From positions 1 to 20,185 of the forward strand of contig URRT01000015.1 in assembly GCA_900550355.1 (NCBI GenBank): a stretch of 20,185 nt of DNA, written 5' to 3'. This DNA comes from an uncultured Collinsella sp. GTDB taxonomy: Bacteria; Actinomycetota; Coriobacteriia; Coriobacteriales; Coriobacteriaceae. The notes below the pieces were generated by a model. The model saw only the letters and a program-made list of their open reading frames with translations, searched no databases and was not told the origin of the DNA. Shown here piece by piece: positions 1 through 8,453 of this stretch (position 1 is the first letter of the stretch; every line of letters begins with the position of its first letter). The translations under genes were made by a program, and so were the position numbers.

Positions 1-860
1 GAGGCAGCAAGATCGCGCGCCGTGGCGACAATCTCTGCGGCCGGCACGTCGCACATCGACTCGGCCCACTCAGGCGTCCAGACAGCAGCTGCCTGCGCCA
101 GCTCGTCAAAGCCCGTGGTATAGCGGGCAACAAACTCGTGGTCGTATAAGTCCTCGGCAATGAGCACATGCGCAATGCCCAGCAGCAAGGCCAGGTCGCA
201 GCCCGGGCGCACACGCAGCCAGCGGTCGGCAAGCGCAGCCGAGCCGCTGCGTCGGGGGTCAACCACGATGATCTTCGCCCCGCGCCGGCGCGCATCGTTG
301 AGTGCATCAACGGCCCCCATCGTCGACGAATCGACAATGGAACGCCCCAGGTACATGATGCAGTCGGTATGCGCTAGGTCGGAGGCGGGACTATAGCCCA
401 GGCTGTGTTCCCAACCGGTAAGTCGGCTTACCTCGCAGGCACCGTCGGCACCGTACACGTTGGGCGAGCCCAGCGCATGCATAAAGCGATACGCCCAGTA
501 GCGGTCGAACGAGGGCACGCCGAGCGTCATGCCCAGCGCACGAGGCCCACACTCGTCAACAATCCCCAAAAGACGATCGGCAATCTGAGCAAACGCCTCG
601 TCCCACGAAATCGCATCGAACCCCGAGCCATCAGCTCGCCGACGCATGGGGTGCACGATGCGGTCGCGCTCATCAAACGGCATTGCCAAGCGATGCCGCC
701 CGCGGGCGCAGAGGGCACGCGCCGCGCACGGATGCCCCGGCACCGGCAACTCGGCCACCACGCGACCGTCCTCAACGTGTGCCGCAAAGGCGCAATCGGC
801 ATAGCATCCCCCGCATGTGGTCACCACGGCGCGACCGTCACGCTTAACAGCAGATGCCAT
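1..860 (-). CDS. Molybdopterin-dependent oxidoreductase, catalytic subunit (3' end outside window)
   Basis: The reading frame is open from the ATG at 860 (start MASAVKRDGR) to the left edge, about 286 residues. The N-terminus carries the [4Fe-4S] motif of the DMSO-reductase/formate dehydrogenase family: Cys16, Cys19, Cys23 and Cys51, followed by ARGR. Later come ISWDEAF (about 84-90), a nucleotide-type segment with MYLGRSIVDSS, and KIIVVDPRRSGSA, all usual in the bis-MGD binding region. Counting from the NVY segment, Cys142 falls where FdhF has its selenocysteine, so it is the likely Mo/W ligand. An AAAGGGG ribosome site lies 8 nt before the ATG. The gene lies downstream of focA and its terminator and may be its own unit or depend on readthrough. 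It differs clearly from fdhF in this window, and the substrate cannot be told from this part. Confidence 0.85.
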   Translation of the reverse strand, partial: MASAVKRDGRAVVTTCGGCYADCAFAAHVEDGRVVAELPVPGHPCAARALCARGRHRLAMPFDERDRIVHPMRRRADGSGFDAISWDEAFAQIADRLLGIVDECGPRALGMTLGVPSFDRYWAYRFMHALGSPNVYGADGACEVSRLTGWEHSLGYSPASDLAHTDCIMYLGRSIVDSSTMGAVDALNDARRRGAKIIVVDPRRSGSAALADRWLRVRPGCDLALLLGIAHVLIAEDLYDHEFVARYTTGFDELAQAAAVWTPEWAESMCDVPAAEIVATARDLAA

Positions 861-924
861 CTCGATTACCCCTTTCATCAGCCAAACACAACAGGCCAAA
901 AGCCCGGCAACGAGCCCCAGACCC

Positions 925-960
925 AAAAAGCCTCCCGCACGGCAATGCCCCGCGGGAGGC
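925..960 (-). terminator. Rho-independent terminator of the FHL operon
   Basis: On the minus strand, a 9-bp perfect stem (GCCTCCCGC/GCGGGAGGC, 952-960 with 930-938) encloses a 13-nt loop and is followed directly by TTTTTGGG. It lies 22 nt past the focA stop and before the start of the oxidoreductase at 860, so it marks the end of the hydN-focA operon. Confidence 0.85.
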
Positions 961-982
961 CCAACGTCAAACAGACGATACC

Positions 983-1822
983 TTACGCCTCGGACTTCTT
1001 GGCGTAGATAAACCAGTAGCCGAGCGCGACAAGAACCGCGCCGCCCACGATGTTGCCCAGCGTAGCGGCGGACAGGTTAAACGCAATGCCCGCGGCGTTG
1101 AGTGCATCGGCGCCGGCGACGTCGGCACCATAGCCGCACGCGTGCATCACGGCACCCATGGGCAAAAAGTACATGTTGGCAACGCAGTGCTCAAAACCGC
1201 AGGCCACAAAGGCTGCGATGGGCAGCAGAATGCCCACAACCTTATCGACCACGGTCTTGCCGGCGGTACCGATCCACACGGCCAGGCACACAAAGATGTT
1301 GCACAGGATGCCGCGGAAGAAGATCGTCACCCAGTCGATCGTCACCTTGCCGGCGGCAACGCTCACCATGGAATTGGCGACCGCCTCGCCGTTGAGCTTG
1401 TAAATGCCGGCCATGTACACCAAAAAGACGATGAACAGGGCACCGACAAAGTTACCGACCCATACGACGACCCAGGCCTTGAGCATCTGGACCAGGGTGA
1501 TCTTTTTGCTCTTGAGCGCGCAGACCATAAGCGAATTACCGGTAAACAGCTCGGCGCCGCACACCAGCACCAGCACCAGGCCCAGGCAAAAGCACAGGCC
1601 GCCCACGACGCGCTGGGCGCCCCAGCCCAGCGTGCTATCGCTCAAGAACACGGTAAAGAACAGGCCGCCGAAGGCAATGAACGCACCGGCGAACATTGCC
1701 AACAGAAAGGCCTTTGCGACCGGTAGGTTGGCCTTGGTCACGCCGGCGGCCTCGGTCTTGGCCTCGATCGCGGCGGGCGCCAGGCAATCGGGAGCGGAGT
1801 ACTCCACCTTGGAATCTGCCAT
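983..1822 (-). CDS. focA: Formate channel/transporter, FNT family (FocA-like)
   Basis: This is an integral membrane protein of 279 residues that exports or imports formate, the substrate of the FHL complex encoded upstream; E. coli FocA has 285. Family signatures are visible: ELFTGNSLMV (about 91-100), the GFEHCVANMYFLPMG segment with the conserved channel histidine (His212, matching FocA His209), and NLSAATLGNIVGG near the C-terminus. Hydrophobic stretches fit six membrane helices. I chose the ATG at 1822 because AAAGAAGTGAT, a near match to the ideal ribosome site, precedes it with good spacing. A TTG at 1855 in the same frame would add 11 residues but sits almost on the hycI stop. The gene is 39 nt after hycI and is the last gene of the operon. 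NirC-type nitrite transport is a less likely alternative given the context. Confidence 0.92.
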   Translation of the reverse strand: MADSKVEYSAPDCLAPAAIEAKTEAAGVTKANLPVAKAFLLAMFAGAFIAFGGLFFTVFLSDSTLGWGAQRVVGGLCFCLGLVLVLVCGAELFTGNSLMVCALKSKKITLVQMLKAWVVVWVGNFVGALFIVFLVYMAGIYKLNGEAVANSMVSVAAGKVTIDWVTIFFRGILCNIFVCLAVWIGTAGKTVVDKVVGILLPIAAFVACGFEHCVANMYFLPMGAVMHACGYGADVAGADALNAAGIAFNLSAATLGNIVGGAVLVALGYWFIYAKKSEA

Positions 1823-1861
1823 GTCAATCACTTCTTTCCTAATCAGCAGGGACAAGCGCTC

Positions 1862-2365
1862 CTATTGCTCTTGCGCCAAGCGGACAAAGTGGGAAAAGTC
1901 GTTGGCGGCCACGGCGTCGTACACGGCGTCGACGGCGTCAAAGACCTCCGGGGACATGGGGTTGTAGAACTCCGTGTCGCCCGGCTGAATCCCTATGAAG
2001 ACGATATCTTCGCACGATTGCTCGATTTCCTCGATCAGAATCGACAAAGGGAGCGAATGCGTGGTGAACATCGACTTGCGGGCCACATCGCGCTTATCGA
2101 GCAGGCGGATAGACCCGACGGGTAGCGCCATGTCGGCGGCATCGACCAAGACCAAACGCGGCGGACGCTCGCGCTTGACCTCGATGATATCGTCCTCGGG
2201 CGTTTGGCCGCCGTCGATGGTGTACCAACCGGCGATGGGTGCGTCCTCCATCTTTTTGGAGAGCACGGGGCCGGCGGCATCGTCGGCGCGCAGCACGCTT
2301 CCCGCCGTGAGCACGATACCCGCAAACGGGGTGCCGTTCACACGACCATCTACAACGCGGCCCAT
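1862..2365 (-). CDS. hycI: Hydrogenase maturation endopeptidase HycI
   Basis: A nickel-dependent protease of 167 residues that removes the C-terminal tail of the hydrogenase large subunit once the NiFe site is inserted. It aligns along its length with E. coli HycI (156 aa): RADDAAGP, IDGGQTPEDDI, RLVLVDAADM, MFTTHSLPLS and FIGIQPG. The three metal-binding residues are conserved with a constant offset of 13: Asp29, Asp75 and His103 correspond to HycI Asp16, Asp62 and His90. The GN at the start of the first motif is GS here, and there are about 13 extra residues at the N-terminus. Start and stop of neighbours interlock: hycH ends with TAATG, sharing one base with this ATG. The target is HyfG, encoded in the same operon. 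Confidence 0.93.
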   Translation of the reverse strand: MGRVVDGRVNGTPFAGIVLTAGSVLRADDAAGPVLSKKMEDAPIAGWYTIDGGQTPEDDIIEVKRERPPRLVLVDAADMALPVGSIRLLDKRDVARKSMFTTHSLPLSILIEEIEQSCEDIVFIGIQPGDTEFYNPMSPEVFDAVDAVYDAVAANDFSHFVRLAQEQ

Positions 2366-2946
2366 TACTGCAACCTTCCCGTCAGATACACGCCCGACAC
2401 ATCGCGCACGCGCTCAACCAGATCGCGGAACTTCATCAGAAACGCGACTTGCTGGGCATGCAGGCCAAAGTCGTCGTCGAACACCGAGATGCCGGCCTTG
2501 GCCGACCCGCGAAAACCGCGCTCGTCGAGCAGCGCATCGCAGGCCTCGAGCAGCGACGGCACCGCCGCCTTGTCGAGCTGGCACTCGCCAAAGGAGCGGA
2601 TGGCCTCGAACTTGGTCTTGGCCTCCCCCTCCGGCAACGCGTCGACGAGCGAATAGAACACATCCACCGGCACCGACAGGCGCGGCTCAAAGCAGTCGAG
2701 CACGCCGGTGTGGTGGCCCACGGCGAGCGTGTAGTACAGCACGTCGCAGGCCTCCTGGGGAACGTCTTCCTCGGTCTCCACAAACTTACGCGTGAGCTCG
2801 TAGAAGACCACCTGGTCGGGCGCGTGGCCCAGGCAGGGGTCGGCGACGCCCTCGGCGGCCTCGTCGCTCGCGCGCGAGGCATCGCCAAAAGAGCCGCCGA
2901 GCATGCCGGGGCCCGCAAAGTAACCAGAGCGGTCCGTGAGCTCCAT
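2365..2946 (-). CDS. hycH: Formate hydrogenlyase maturation protein, HycH/HyfJ family
   Basis: 193 residues. From about residue 43 to the end it matches HycH/HyfJ: DQVVFYELTRKF, a TLAVGHHTGVLDCFEP block and SGVYLTGRL at the C-terminus. HycH is needed for assembly of the FHL hydrogenase large subunit; its exact biochemical role is not settled. The E. coli proteins have about 136 residues, so this one carries some 45-50 extra N-terminal residues rich in Gly, Asp and Ala. The start at 2946 is supported by GGAGGT seven bases upstream, inside the end of hyfI, and the ATG follows the hyfI stop directly. In a hyf-type operon this position is that of hyfJ. Confidence 0.9.
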   Translation of the reverse strand: MELTDRSGYFAGPGMLGGSFGDASRASDEAAEGVADPCLGHAPDQVVFYELTRKFVETEEDVPQEACDVLYYTLAVGHHTGVLDCFEPRLSVPVDVFYSLVDALPEGEAKTKFEAIRSFGECQLDKAAVPSLLEACDALLDERGFRGSAKAGISVFDDDFGLHAQQVAFLMKFRDLVERVRDVSGVYLTGRLQ

Positions 2947-3729
2947 CTAGCGACCTCCGGCCAGCACCAGATCCTGCAGCGCCGAGTACACCTCGACGCG
3001 GCGCGGATCGTCCTGCTTATCGATGAGCAGCGCCATGGCACCGCGGATATCGCCCTTGGGCGCGCCCTCGAGCGTATCCATAAACTCGTTGGCCAGGTCG
3101 CGACCGTAACGGTAGCCGCTCATGGCGCGAGCTTCGCGCTCAATGGCAACGCGCAGCTTGTACGGCACACCGGGGTGCAGGATATCGGCCTGCTCGCCGG
3201 CGGCCTCCACCGTGGTCTCGGCATGGAGCTTTTGGTCCAACAGACCAAGTGCCATGGCAAAGCCGTAGATGGTCTGCGCGGGGCTGGGCGGGCAGCCGGG
3301 GATATAGACATCGACCGGCAAGATTTTGTCGGTGCCGCCCCAGACGCAGTAGTTATCGTAGAAGATGCCACCGGTGCAGCCGCACGCGCCATAGGACACC
3401 ACGATCTTGGGATCGGGTGCGGCCTCAAAGGCGCGCAGGGCCGGCATGCGCATGGCACGCGTCACGGCGCCGGTGTACAGAAGCACATCGGCGTGACGGG
3501 GCGAAGGCACGACCTTGATGCCAAAACGCTCGACGTCAAAGACGGGCGTGATGGAACCGAAGATCTCGATCTCGCAGCCGTTGCAGCCGCCGCAGTCGAC
3601 ACGGTAGACGTACACCGAGCGCTTGATCTTCTTAAGAAGGGTCGCCTTGGCCTTCTCGATGCTCTCGTCGAGCTCGATCTTGGTCGGGCGGTACTGGAGC
3701 CGCTCGGGCAAAAGCGTGGGTTCGGCCAT
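2947..3729 (-). CDS. hyfI: Hydrogenase-4 small subunit HyfI/HycG (NuoB-like)
   Basis: The 260-residue iron-sulfur small subunit of the membrane-bound [NiFe] hydrogenase; it holds the proximal [4Fe-4S] cluster that hands electrons to the NiFe site in HyfG. The motif DCGGCNGCEIEIFG supplies Cys46, Cys49 and Cys52. SYGACGCTGG supplies Cys116 and Cys118, and IPGCPPSP supplies Cys146, the pattern of NuoB, HycG and HyfI. Length matches the E. coli proteins (about 252-255). The ATG is preceded by AAGGAGGAG at good spacing and follows the hyfH stop by 2 nt, implying tight translational coupling. It has no twin-arginine signal, as expected for a cytoplasm-facing group 4 enzyme. Confidence 0.95.
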   Translation of the reverse strand: MAEPTLLPERLQYRPTKIELDESIEKAKATLLKKIKRSVYVYRVDCGGCNGCEIEIFGSITPVFDVERFGIKVVPSPRHADVLLYTGAVTRAMRMPALRAFEAAPDPKIVVSYGACGCTGGIFYDNYCVWGGTDKILPVDVYIPGCPPSPAQTIYGFAMALGLLDQKLHAETTVEAAGEQADILHPGVPYKLRVAIEREARAMSGYRYGRDLANEFMDTLEGAPKGDIRGAMALLIDKQDDPRRVEVYSALQDLVLAGGR

Positions 3730-3731
3730 GG

Positions 3732-4446
3732 TTACTCCTCCTTCGTTTCAAAATCCATGATGATGCCCTCGACCGGCGCCGGACCGGCGGGAATCTCGGG
3801 CGCATCGGGGTTGAGCTCGCGGTCGATATACTCCGGGTTCACGCCGTGGCCGCCCAGATACTCCATGCCGGGGCCCTGGGGCTCACCGGACGCTAGCGTC
3901 TCGTTGGCAGCCATGCCGCGCGCATTGCCGGTCTTTACGGCCGAGGCGGCGCGCAGGGCGTCGAGCTCGCGCTTGCACTCCTGGCACATACCGACGGTAC
4001 GGGCGGCCTGCTCGGCCTCCATGCCGCCGGCCTTTTGCAGCAGGCGCTTGGCGTAGTCGATCTCCTTGTGCGGGGCAAACGGCTTGCCGCAACGCGAGCA
4101 GTGCTCGAGCGTATAGACGCTCTTGCTGGTGAGGTCGTCCTTGCTCATGACAGCCAGCTCAAACTCCTCGGTGAGCTTGATGGCCTCCATGGGGCAGGCT
4201 TCCTCGCAGCGACCGCAGAAGATGCAGCGGCCGGAGGCGATCGACCAGGATGGTATCGGCCGCAAGGTCGGTGTCCATGCGAATGGCATCGGCCGGGCAC
4301 GCCACGCCGCAGGCACCGCAGGCGATGCAGAGCTCGGCGTTGTGCTCGGGCTTGCCGCGCATGTCCTTGTTGGTGGGGAACGGCGCAAACGGGTACTTGA
4401 CCGTCGCGTCGCCGGCCTTGGCGTTAACCTTCCAAAGCTTCAGCAT
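3732..4446 (-). pseudogene. hyfH: hyfH/hycF ferredoxin-type electron-transfer subunit, interrupted by one apparent frameshift
   Basis: HyfH/HycF carries two [4Fe-4S] clusters and links the formate dehydrogenase side to HyfI. From the ATG at 4446 the frame reads MLKLWKVNAKAG, then GKPEHNAELC and cluster 1 (Cys40, Cys43, Cys46, Cys50), then RMDTDLAADTI, where it leaves the family pattern. The expected continuation, WSIASGRCIFCGRCEEACP (cluster 2) and ELAVMSKDDL, lies in another frame and runs to the TAA at 3732. The two halves meet at about 4245-4250. Comparison with E. coli HycF fits loss of two bases (a TG from TGTG), which would restore exactly the same spacing between the clusters; one extra base is also possible. 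The C-terminal part adds a CSRCGKPF...CQECKRE zinc-ribbon-like pair and a longer tail (about 238 aa versus 180). Neighbouring genes are intact, so sequencing error, recent mutation and recoding all remain open. Confidence 0.88.
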
Positions 4447-4447
4447 A

Positions 4448-6220
4448 TTAGAGCGCCTCCTCATCGAGCGGAGCGGCCATGGTGCCCTCGCCCGCGAGCG
4501 GCGACTTGTCGCGCCAGACGTTCTCGAACTGCTCCTTGTCGAGCACGTGGTCGCGCTTGGCGGCGACATCGGTCACCGTCACGCGGTCGGTGCAGGAGTA
4601 GCACGGGTCGAGCGAGCCGACGATCAGCGCTGCATCGCCCACGGTGTTGCCGCGGAACATGTAGCGCAGGACCGGCCAGTTGCTGTACGTGGCGGCCTTG
4701 GCGCGCCAGCGGTAGCACTTCTGGTTATTGCCGAGCATGGCCCAGTGCACGTCCTCGCCGCGCGGCGCCTCGGTGGCGCCGATGGCGTACTTGTGCGGGG
4801 TGTACTCCCAATCCGTGGTGAGGATGGGGCCCGACGGGCAGTTCTCGAGCATGGTCTCGATCATGTCGATCGAATCGTAGACCTCCTGGATGCGGACGGC
4901 GGTACGGCCGAAGGCATCGCAGGTGTCGGCCGTGGCGGCATGCATCTTTTGGACGTCCGGATCGGCGTAGCCGTCGAAGGGATGGTCAAAGCGCACGTCA
5001 CGGGCATAACCCGAGCCACGCATGAGCGGGCCGACCGGCGAGAAGTCGCGTGCGATCTTGCGGTCCAGGATGCCGATGCCGCTCGTACGCTCGATAAAGT
5101 TGGGCGTGGAGAGCAAGACGTCGACGAGCTCCTGAACCTCGGAGCGCAGCTGGTGAATGGTCGTGAGCGTGGAGAGCTTCTGCTCGGCCAAAATGTCGCG
5201 ACGCACGCCGCCGATGACGTTGAGGCCGTAGGTCTTGCGGTGACCGGAAAGCTTCTCGGCCAGGTCCATGGACTTCTCGCGGACGCGGAAGAACTGCTGG
5301 AAGCCGGAGTCGAAGCCCGTGTAGTGCGACGCCAGGCCAATGTTGAGCAGATGCGAGTGCAGACGCTCGACCTCAAGCATGATGGCACGGATGTACTGGG
5401 CGCGCGGCGGGACATGAATGCCCTGGGCGCGCTCGACGGCCTCGGCATAGGCCACCGAGTGGGCGCAGCCGCAGATGCCGCAGATGCGGTCGGCGAGGAA
5501 CGTCACGGCGTCATAGTTCAGGCGCGTCTCGGCGACCTTCTCCATGCCGCGGTGCACGTAGAACAGACGATAGTCGGCGTCGACGATCGTCTCGCCCTCG
5601 ACGAACAGGCGGAAGTGGCCGGGCTCGTCGGAGGTAATGTGCAGCGGCCCCATGGGGACGAGTGTGGTCTCCTTGCCCTTGGTATCGGCCAAGAACTCGT
5701 AGTTTTCCATGTCGCTCGCAGGAGCGGGACGGAAGCGGTAGTCCATGGAGTCCTTGCGCAGCGGGTACAGGCCGCTGGGCCAGTCATCGGGCAGCACCAG
5801 GCGACGACGATCGGGCAGACCCTCGGGGATCAGGCCGAACATATCGCGCAGCTCGCGCTCGCCCCACACGCAGGCGGGGACGAACGGCGTCACGGACGGG
5901 AACGTCATCTTGGCGGGATCGACCTCGGCGCGGACGGTCACCCAGCCGGGATCCTCCCCCTCCATGGAGATGACGTAGTACACGGCGTAACGGCCGCACA
6001 GGCTGCGCTCATCATTGCCGATGATCACGGGAATCCAGCCGTAGCGCTCGTAGTACAGGTAGTGGACGGCCTCGGGCAGCTTGTCCTGCTTGACGGTAAT
6101 CGTCAGCTGGTCCTCGCATTGCCACTCGACCTTCTCGATGCAGCCCGGAACGGCGCGGCGCAGGGCCTCGACATGGCTCTCGCAGCGACGGGCATACACC
6201 TTGTTCTCAGTTTCAATCAT
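4448..6220 (-). CDS. hyfG: Hydrogenase-4 large subunit HyfG/HycE (NuoC-NuoD fusion type)
   Basis: The catalytic subunit of H2 production, 590 residues. Residues 1 to about 165 are a NuoC-like domain (VWGERELRDMFGL, DDWPSGLYPLRKD); the rest is the NuoD/NiFe domain. The NiFe ligands are in place: RICGICGCAHS with Cys247 and Cys250, and DPCYSCTDR with Cys540 and Cys543. A 44-residue tail follows Arg546. By analogy with E. coli HycE, which is cut after Arg537, HycI should cleave after Arg546; the E. coli tail is 32 residues. Start at 6220 is 3 nt after the hyfF stop. The stop is separated by one base from the hyfH ATG (TAATATG), indicating coupled translation. Confidence 0.96.
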   Translation of the reverse strand: MIETENKVYARRCESHVEALRRAVPGCIEKVEWQCEDQLTITVKQDKLPEAVHYLYYERYGWIPVIIGNDERSLCGRYAVYYVISMEGEDPGWVTVRAEVDPAKMTFPSVTPFVPACVWGERELRDMFGLIPEGLPDRRRLVLPDDWPSGLYPLRKDSMDYRFRPAPASDMENYEFLADTKGKETTLVPMGPLHITSDEPGHFRLFVEGETIVDADYRLFYVHRGMEKVAETRLNYDAVTFLADRICGICGCAHSVAYAEAVERAQGIHVPPRAQYIRAIMLEVERLHSHLLNIGLASHYTGFDSGFQQFFRVREKSMDLAEKLSGHRKTYGLNVIGGVRRDILAEQKLSTLTTIHQLRSEVQELVDVLLSTPNFIERTSGIGILDRKIARDFSPVGPLMRGSGYARDVRFDHPFDGYADPDVQKMHAATADTCDAFGRTAVRIQEVYDSIDMIETMLENCPSGPILTTDWEYTPHKYAIGATEAPRGEDVHWAMLGNNQKCYRWRAKAATYSNWPVLRYMFRGNTVGDAALIVGSLDPCYSCTDRVTVTDVAAKRDHVLDKEQFENVWRDKSPLAGEGTMAAPLDEEAL

Positions 6221-6223
6221 TCG

Positions 6224-7783
6224 TTACTCCACCTCGCTCTGAGCGGTCTCGGTACCGAACACAGCGCGGTACATCGGCGTCGCGTGAAGTTCCTCGGTGC
6301 TCTGCTCGAGCACGATGCCGGTCGCGGTCTCCACACCGTGCACGAGAGGCAGCGGGGTGGCGATGCCAAACCACAAGATCATGACGGCCAGGATGACTTC
6401 GGGGATAAGCATGAGCGCCGGGGCCTCATGCTTGCCCATGCCCTGGGGTGCATGGCCGAATACCGACTTGAGTGCGATACGGGTGAGCGCGGAGATGGCC
6501 ACGGTAAGACCAAGGGCGACCACGACGACCAGCCACATGGGACCGGCGGTAACACCGGCGACAAAAGTCAGGAACTCGGAGATAAACATGCCAAAGGGCG
6601 GGAAGGCACCAAGACCGAGCAGTGCCAGGATGGCGAGCGCGGCGGTTGCGGGGGCAACCTCGACGACGCCCTGGATCTTGGCCAAGCTACGAGTGCCAAA
6701 GGCGTGCTGAATGTTGCCGGACACGCAGAAGGCAAGCGTCTTGGTAAAACCGTGGAACACGCAGTGCAGCAGAGCCGCGGCGATACCCAGCGGGCCACCG
6801 ATACCCAGGCACAGGGCGATAACGCCCACGTTCTCCACAGACGAGTACGCAAAGCGGCGCTTGAGGTCGTCCTGGCGAAACATCGAGAGTGCCGCCACCA
6901 AAATGGACAGCGTGCCGACGATCAGCAGCAAAAGTTGCGGATACTCGGCGCCCACGGCTTGGATAGTAAAGCCGTAGAAGCGCATGATCACAAGCATGGC
7001 GCACTTAAGCAGCACGCCCGAGAGCAGGGCCGAGACGGGGCTCGGGGCCTGGGAGTGGGCATCGGGCAGCCAAGTGTGCATGGGGAACAGGCCGGCCTTG
7101 GTGCCAAAGCCGATCACGATAAACGCAAAGGCGAGGCGCATGAGCGTCGGGTCGAAATGGTCGGCATACGGCAGCACGCACGACAGGAATGCGGCCTCGT
7201 GGGCGTTGGGAATCACGTCGGCGGCGTTGGCGTAGATCAGCAGCGTACCGAACAGGCCAAAGGCCACGCCGGCGGTGCAGACCATCGCATACTTCCAAGA
7301 AGCCTCGAGGGCCGTCTTGTTCTTGTAGATACCCACGAGGAACACGGTGGAAAGCGTGGTTGCCTCCACGGCGGCCCACGTGAGGATCATGTTGTTGGAC
7401 AGGCACGCGAGCAGCATGGTGAACACAAACAGGCTAAACAGCGCAAAATACTGCTTGGCGCGCTCGGCGGGCATGGAGCCCTCCTCGATATCGGCCTTTA
7501 CATAGGGCAGCGAGAACAGCCCCGTAAGAAAACCGATAAAGCCGATGAGCAGCACAAAGATGGCGCCCAGCGAATCGAGGTGGAACCACAGGCCAAGAGC
7601 GCTCGCGGTGTCGCCGCTCATAAGGACGTCACCGGCCGTCATAATCGACAGCACCAGGACGGCTGCGACGGAGACCAGGTTGAGACCGGCGAACACGTTA
7701 TAGGACGTGTTCTTGGGCAAAAACGCCATGACCAGCGAGAACACCAAAGGAGTCGCGAGCAGGGCGAGAATCAACGTTTCCAT
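6224..7783 (-). CDS. hyfF: Hydrogenase-4 membrane subunit HyfF (antiporter-like)
   Basis: 519 residues, nearly wholly hydrophobic; E. coli HyfF has 526. It belongs to the NuoL/M/N and Mrp antiporter family (proton_antipo_M). The diagnostic HTWLPDAHSQAPSPVSALLSGVLLK block lies in the middle, followed by FRQDDLKRRFAYSSVENVG and HCVFHGFTKTLAFCVSGN, which carry the conserved Lys and His residues of the channel. It sits in the membrane arm and may move ions when electrons flow to protons. E. coli FHL-1 (hyc) lacks this subunit and HyfD, so its presence marks the FHL-2 type. hyfE ends 3 nt upstream. Confidence 0.94.
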   Translation of the reverse strand: METLILALLATPLVFSLVMAFLPKNTSYNVFAGLNLVSVAAVLVLSIMTAGDVLMSGDTASALGLWFHLDSLGAIFVLLIGFIGFLTGLFSLPYVKADIEEGSMPAERAKQYFALFSLFVFTMLLACLSNNMILTWAAVEATTLSTVFLVGIYKNKTALEASWKYAMVCTAGVAFGLFGTLLIYANAADVIPNAHEAAFLSCVLPYADHFDPTLMRLAFAFIVIGFGTKAGLFPMHTWLPDAHSQAPSPVSALLSGVLLKCAMLVIMRFYGFTIQAVGAEYPQLLLLIVGTLSILVAALSMFRQDDLKRRFAYSSVENVGVIALCLGIGGPLGIAAALLHCVFHGFTKTLAFCVSGNIQHAFGTRSLAKIQGVVEVAPATAALAILALLGLGAFPPFGMFISEFLTFVAGVTAGPMWLVVVVALGLTVAISALTRIALKSVFGHAPQGMGKHEAPALMLIPEVILAVMILWFGIATPLPLVHGVETATGIVLEQSTEELHATPMYRAVFGTETAQSEVE

Positions 7784-7786
7784 GGA

Positions 7787-8440
7787 CTACCCCCTCAGCT
7801 CGGACAGGTCGCGCGCATCGAGCGAGTGGGAGTCGTCCCAAATGCGACGCACGACGATGGACATGATGATGACGGCAAAGATGGCGTCGGTGGCGATACC
7901 GATCTCGATGATCTCGGGAGCGGTGGGGGCCAAAAGCGCGAGCGTCACATGGCTGCCGTTTTCCATAAGGCAGTATCCAAAGATCTGCTTCATGATGTTG
8001 CGCTGCGAGATGATGCAGGTGAGGCCCACAAAGAAGTGAGCGAAGCTAATAGCGAGCGCAGGCGTTGCGACCTCGGCCGTGGGCAGGCTGATCTGCGTCA
8101 CGACGGCAAAGCAGATCGCGACCTCCACGGCGATGATGCAAATGGCCCACGCGGGCTTAAGGCCGGCCTTGAGCGATGCGTCGCTCGGCTCGCCCATCTT
8201 CTTGTATGCGCGGTTGAGGATATAAGGGACCAGGACGACCTTAGTGATAAAGGCAGATCCAGCCCACATAAGCAGCTCCTGCGCACCGGTGGTGACACCG
8301 AGCGTGGCGAGCAGTCCCACGAGCACCAGCGACTGCACCGCATACCAGTGGATGGAATGTTTGATGTTCTTGGAGACGACCACCATGGTGGACGTGACGA
8401 TCAGAAGGCCGCCAAGGATGTTGACGATCGAATAACCCAT
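7787..8440 (-). CDS. hyfE: Hydrogenase-4 membrane subunit HyfE
   Basis: 217 residues, matching E. coli HyfE (216). Several hydrophobic helices are seen. The first half has a NuoK-like character (IVNILGGLLIVTSTMVVVSKN, LLMWAGSAFITKVVLVPYIL). After a polar stretch with KKMGEPSDAS come more helices and a charged C-terminus ending in DARDLSELRG. HyfE is found in hyf-type operons between hyfD and hyfF, exactly as here, and helps form the membrane arm. The ATG at 8440 follows the hyfD stop by 13 nt with an AGGAGGTAG ribosome site. Confidence 0.93.
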   Translation of the reverse strand: MGYSIVNILGGLLIVTSTMVVVSKNIKHSIHWYAVQSLVLVGLLATLGVTTGAQELLMWAGSAFITKVVLVPYILNRAYKKMGEPSDASLKAGLKPAWAICIIAVEVAICFAVVTQISLPTAEVATPALAISFAHFFVGLTCIISQRNIMKQIFGYCLMENGSHVTLALLAPTAPEIIEIGIATDAIFAVIIMSIVVRRIWDDSHSLDARDLSELRG

Positions 8441-8453
8441 GTCGTTCTACCTC

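Noticed and set aside
2449..4056. 535-codon plus-strand open frame opposite hycH-hyfI-hyfH
   Set aside because: Antisense shadow with no domain; the opposite genes are firmly identified.
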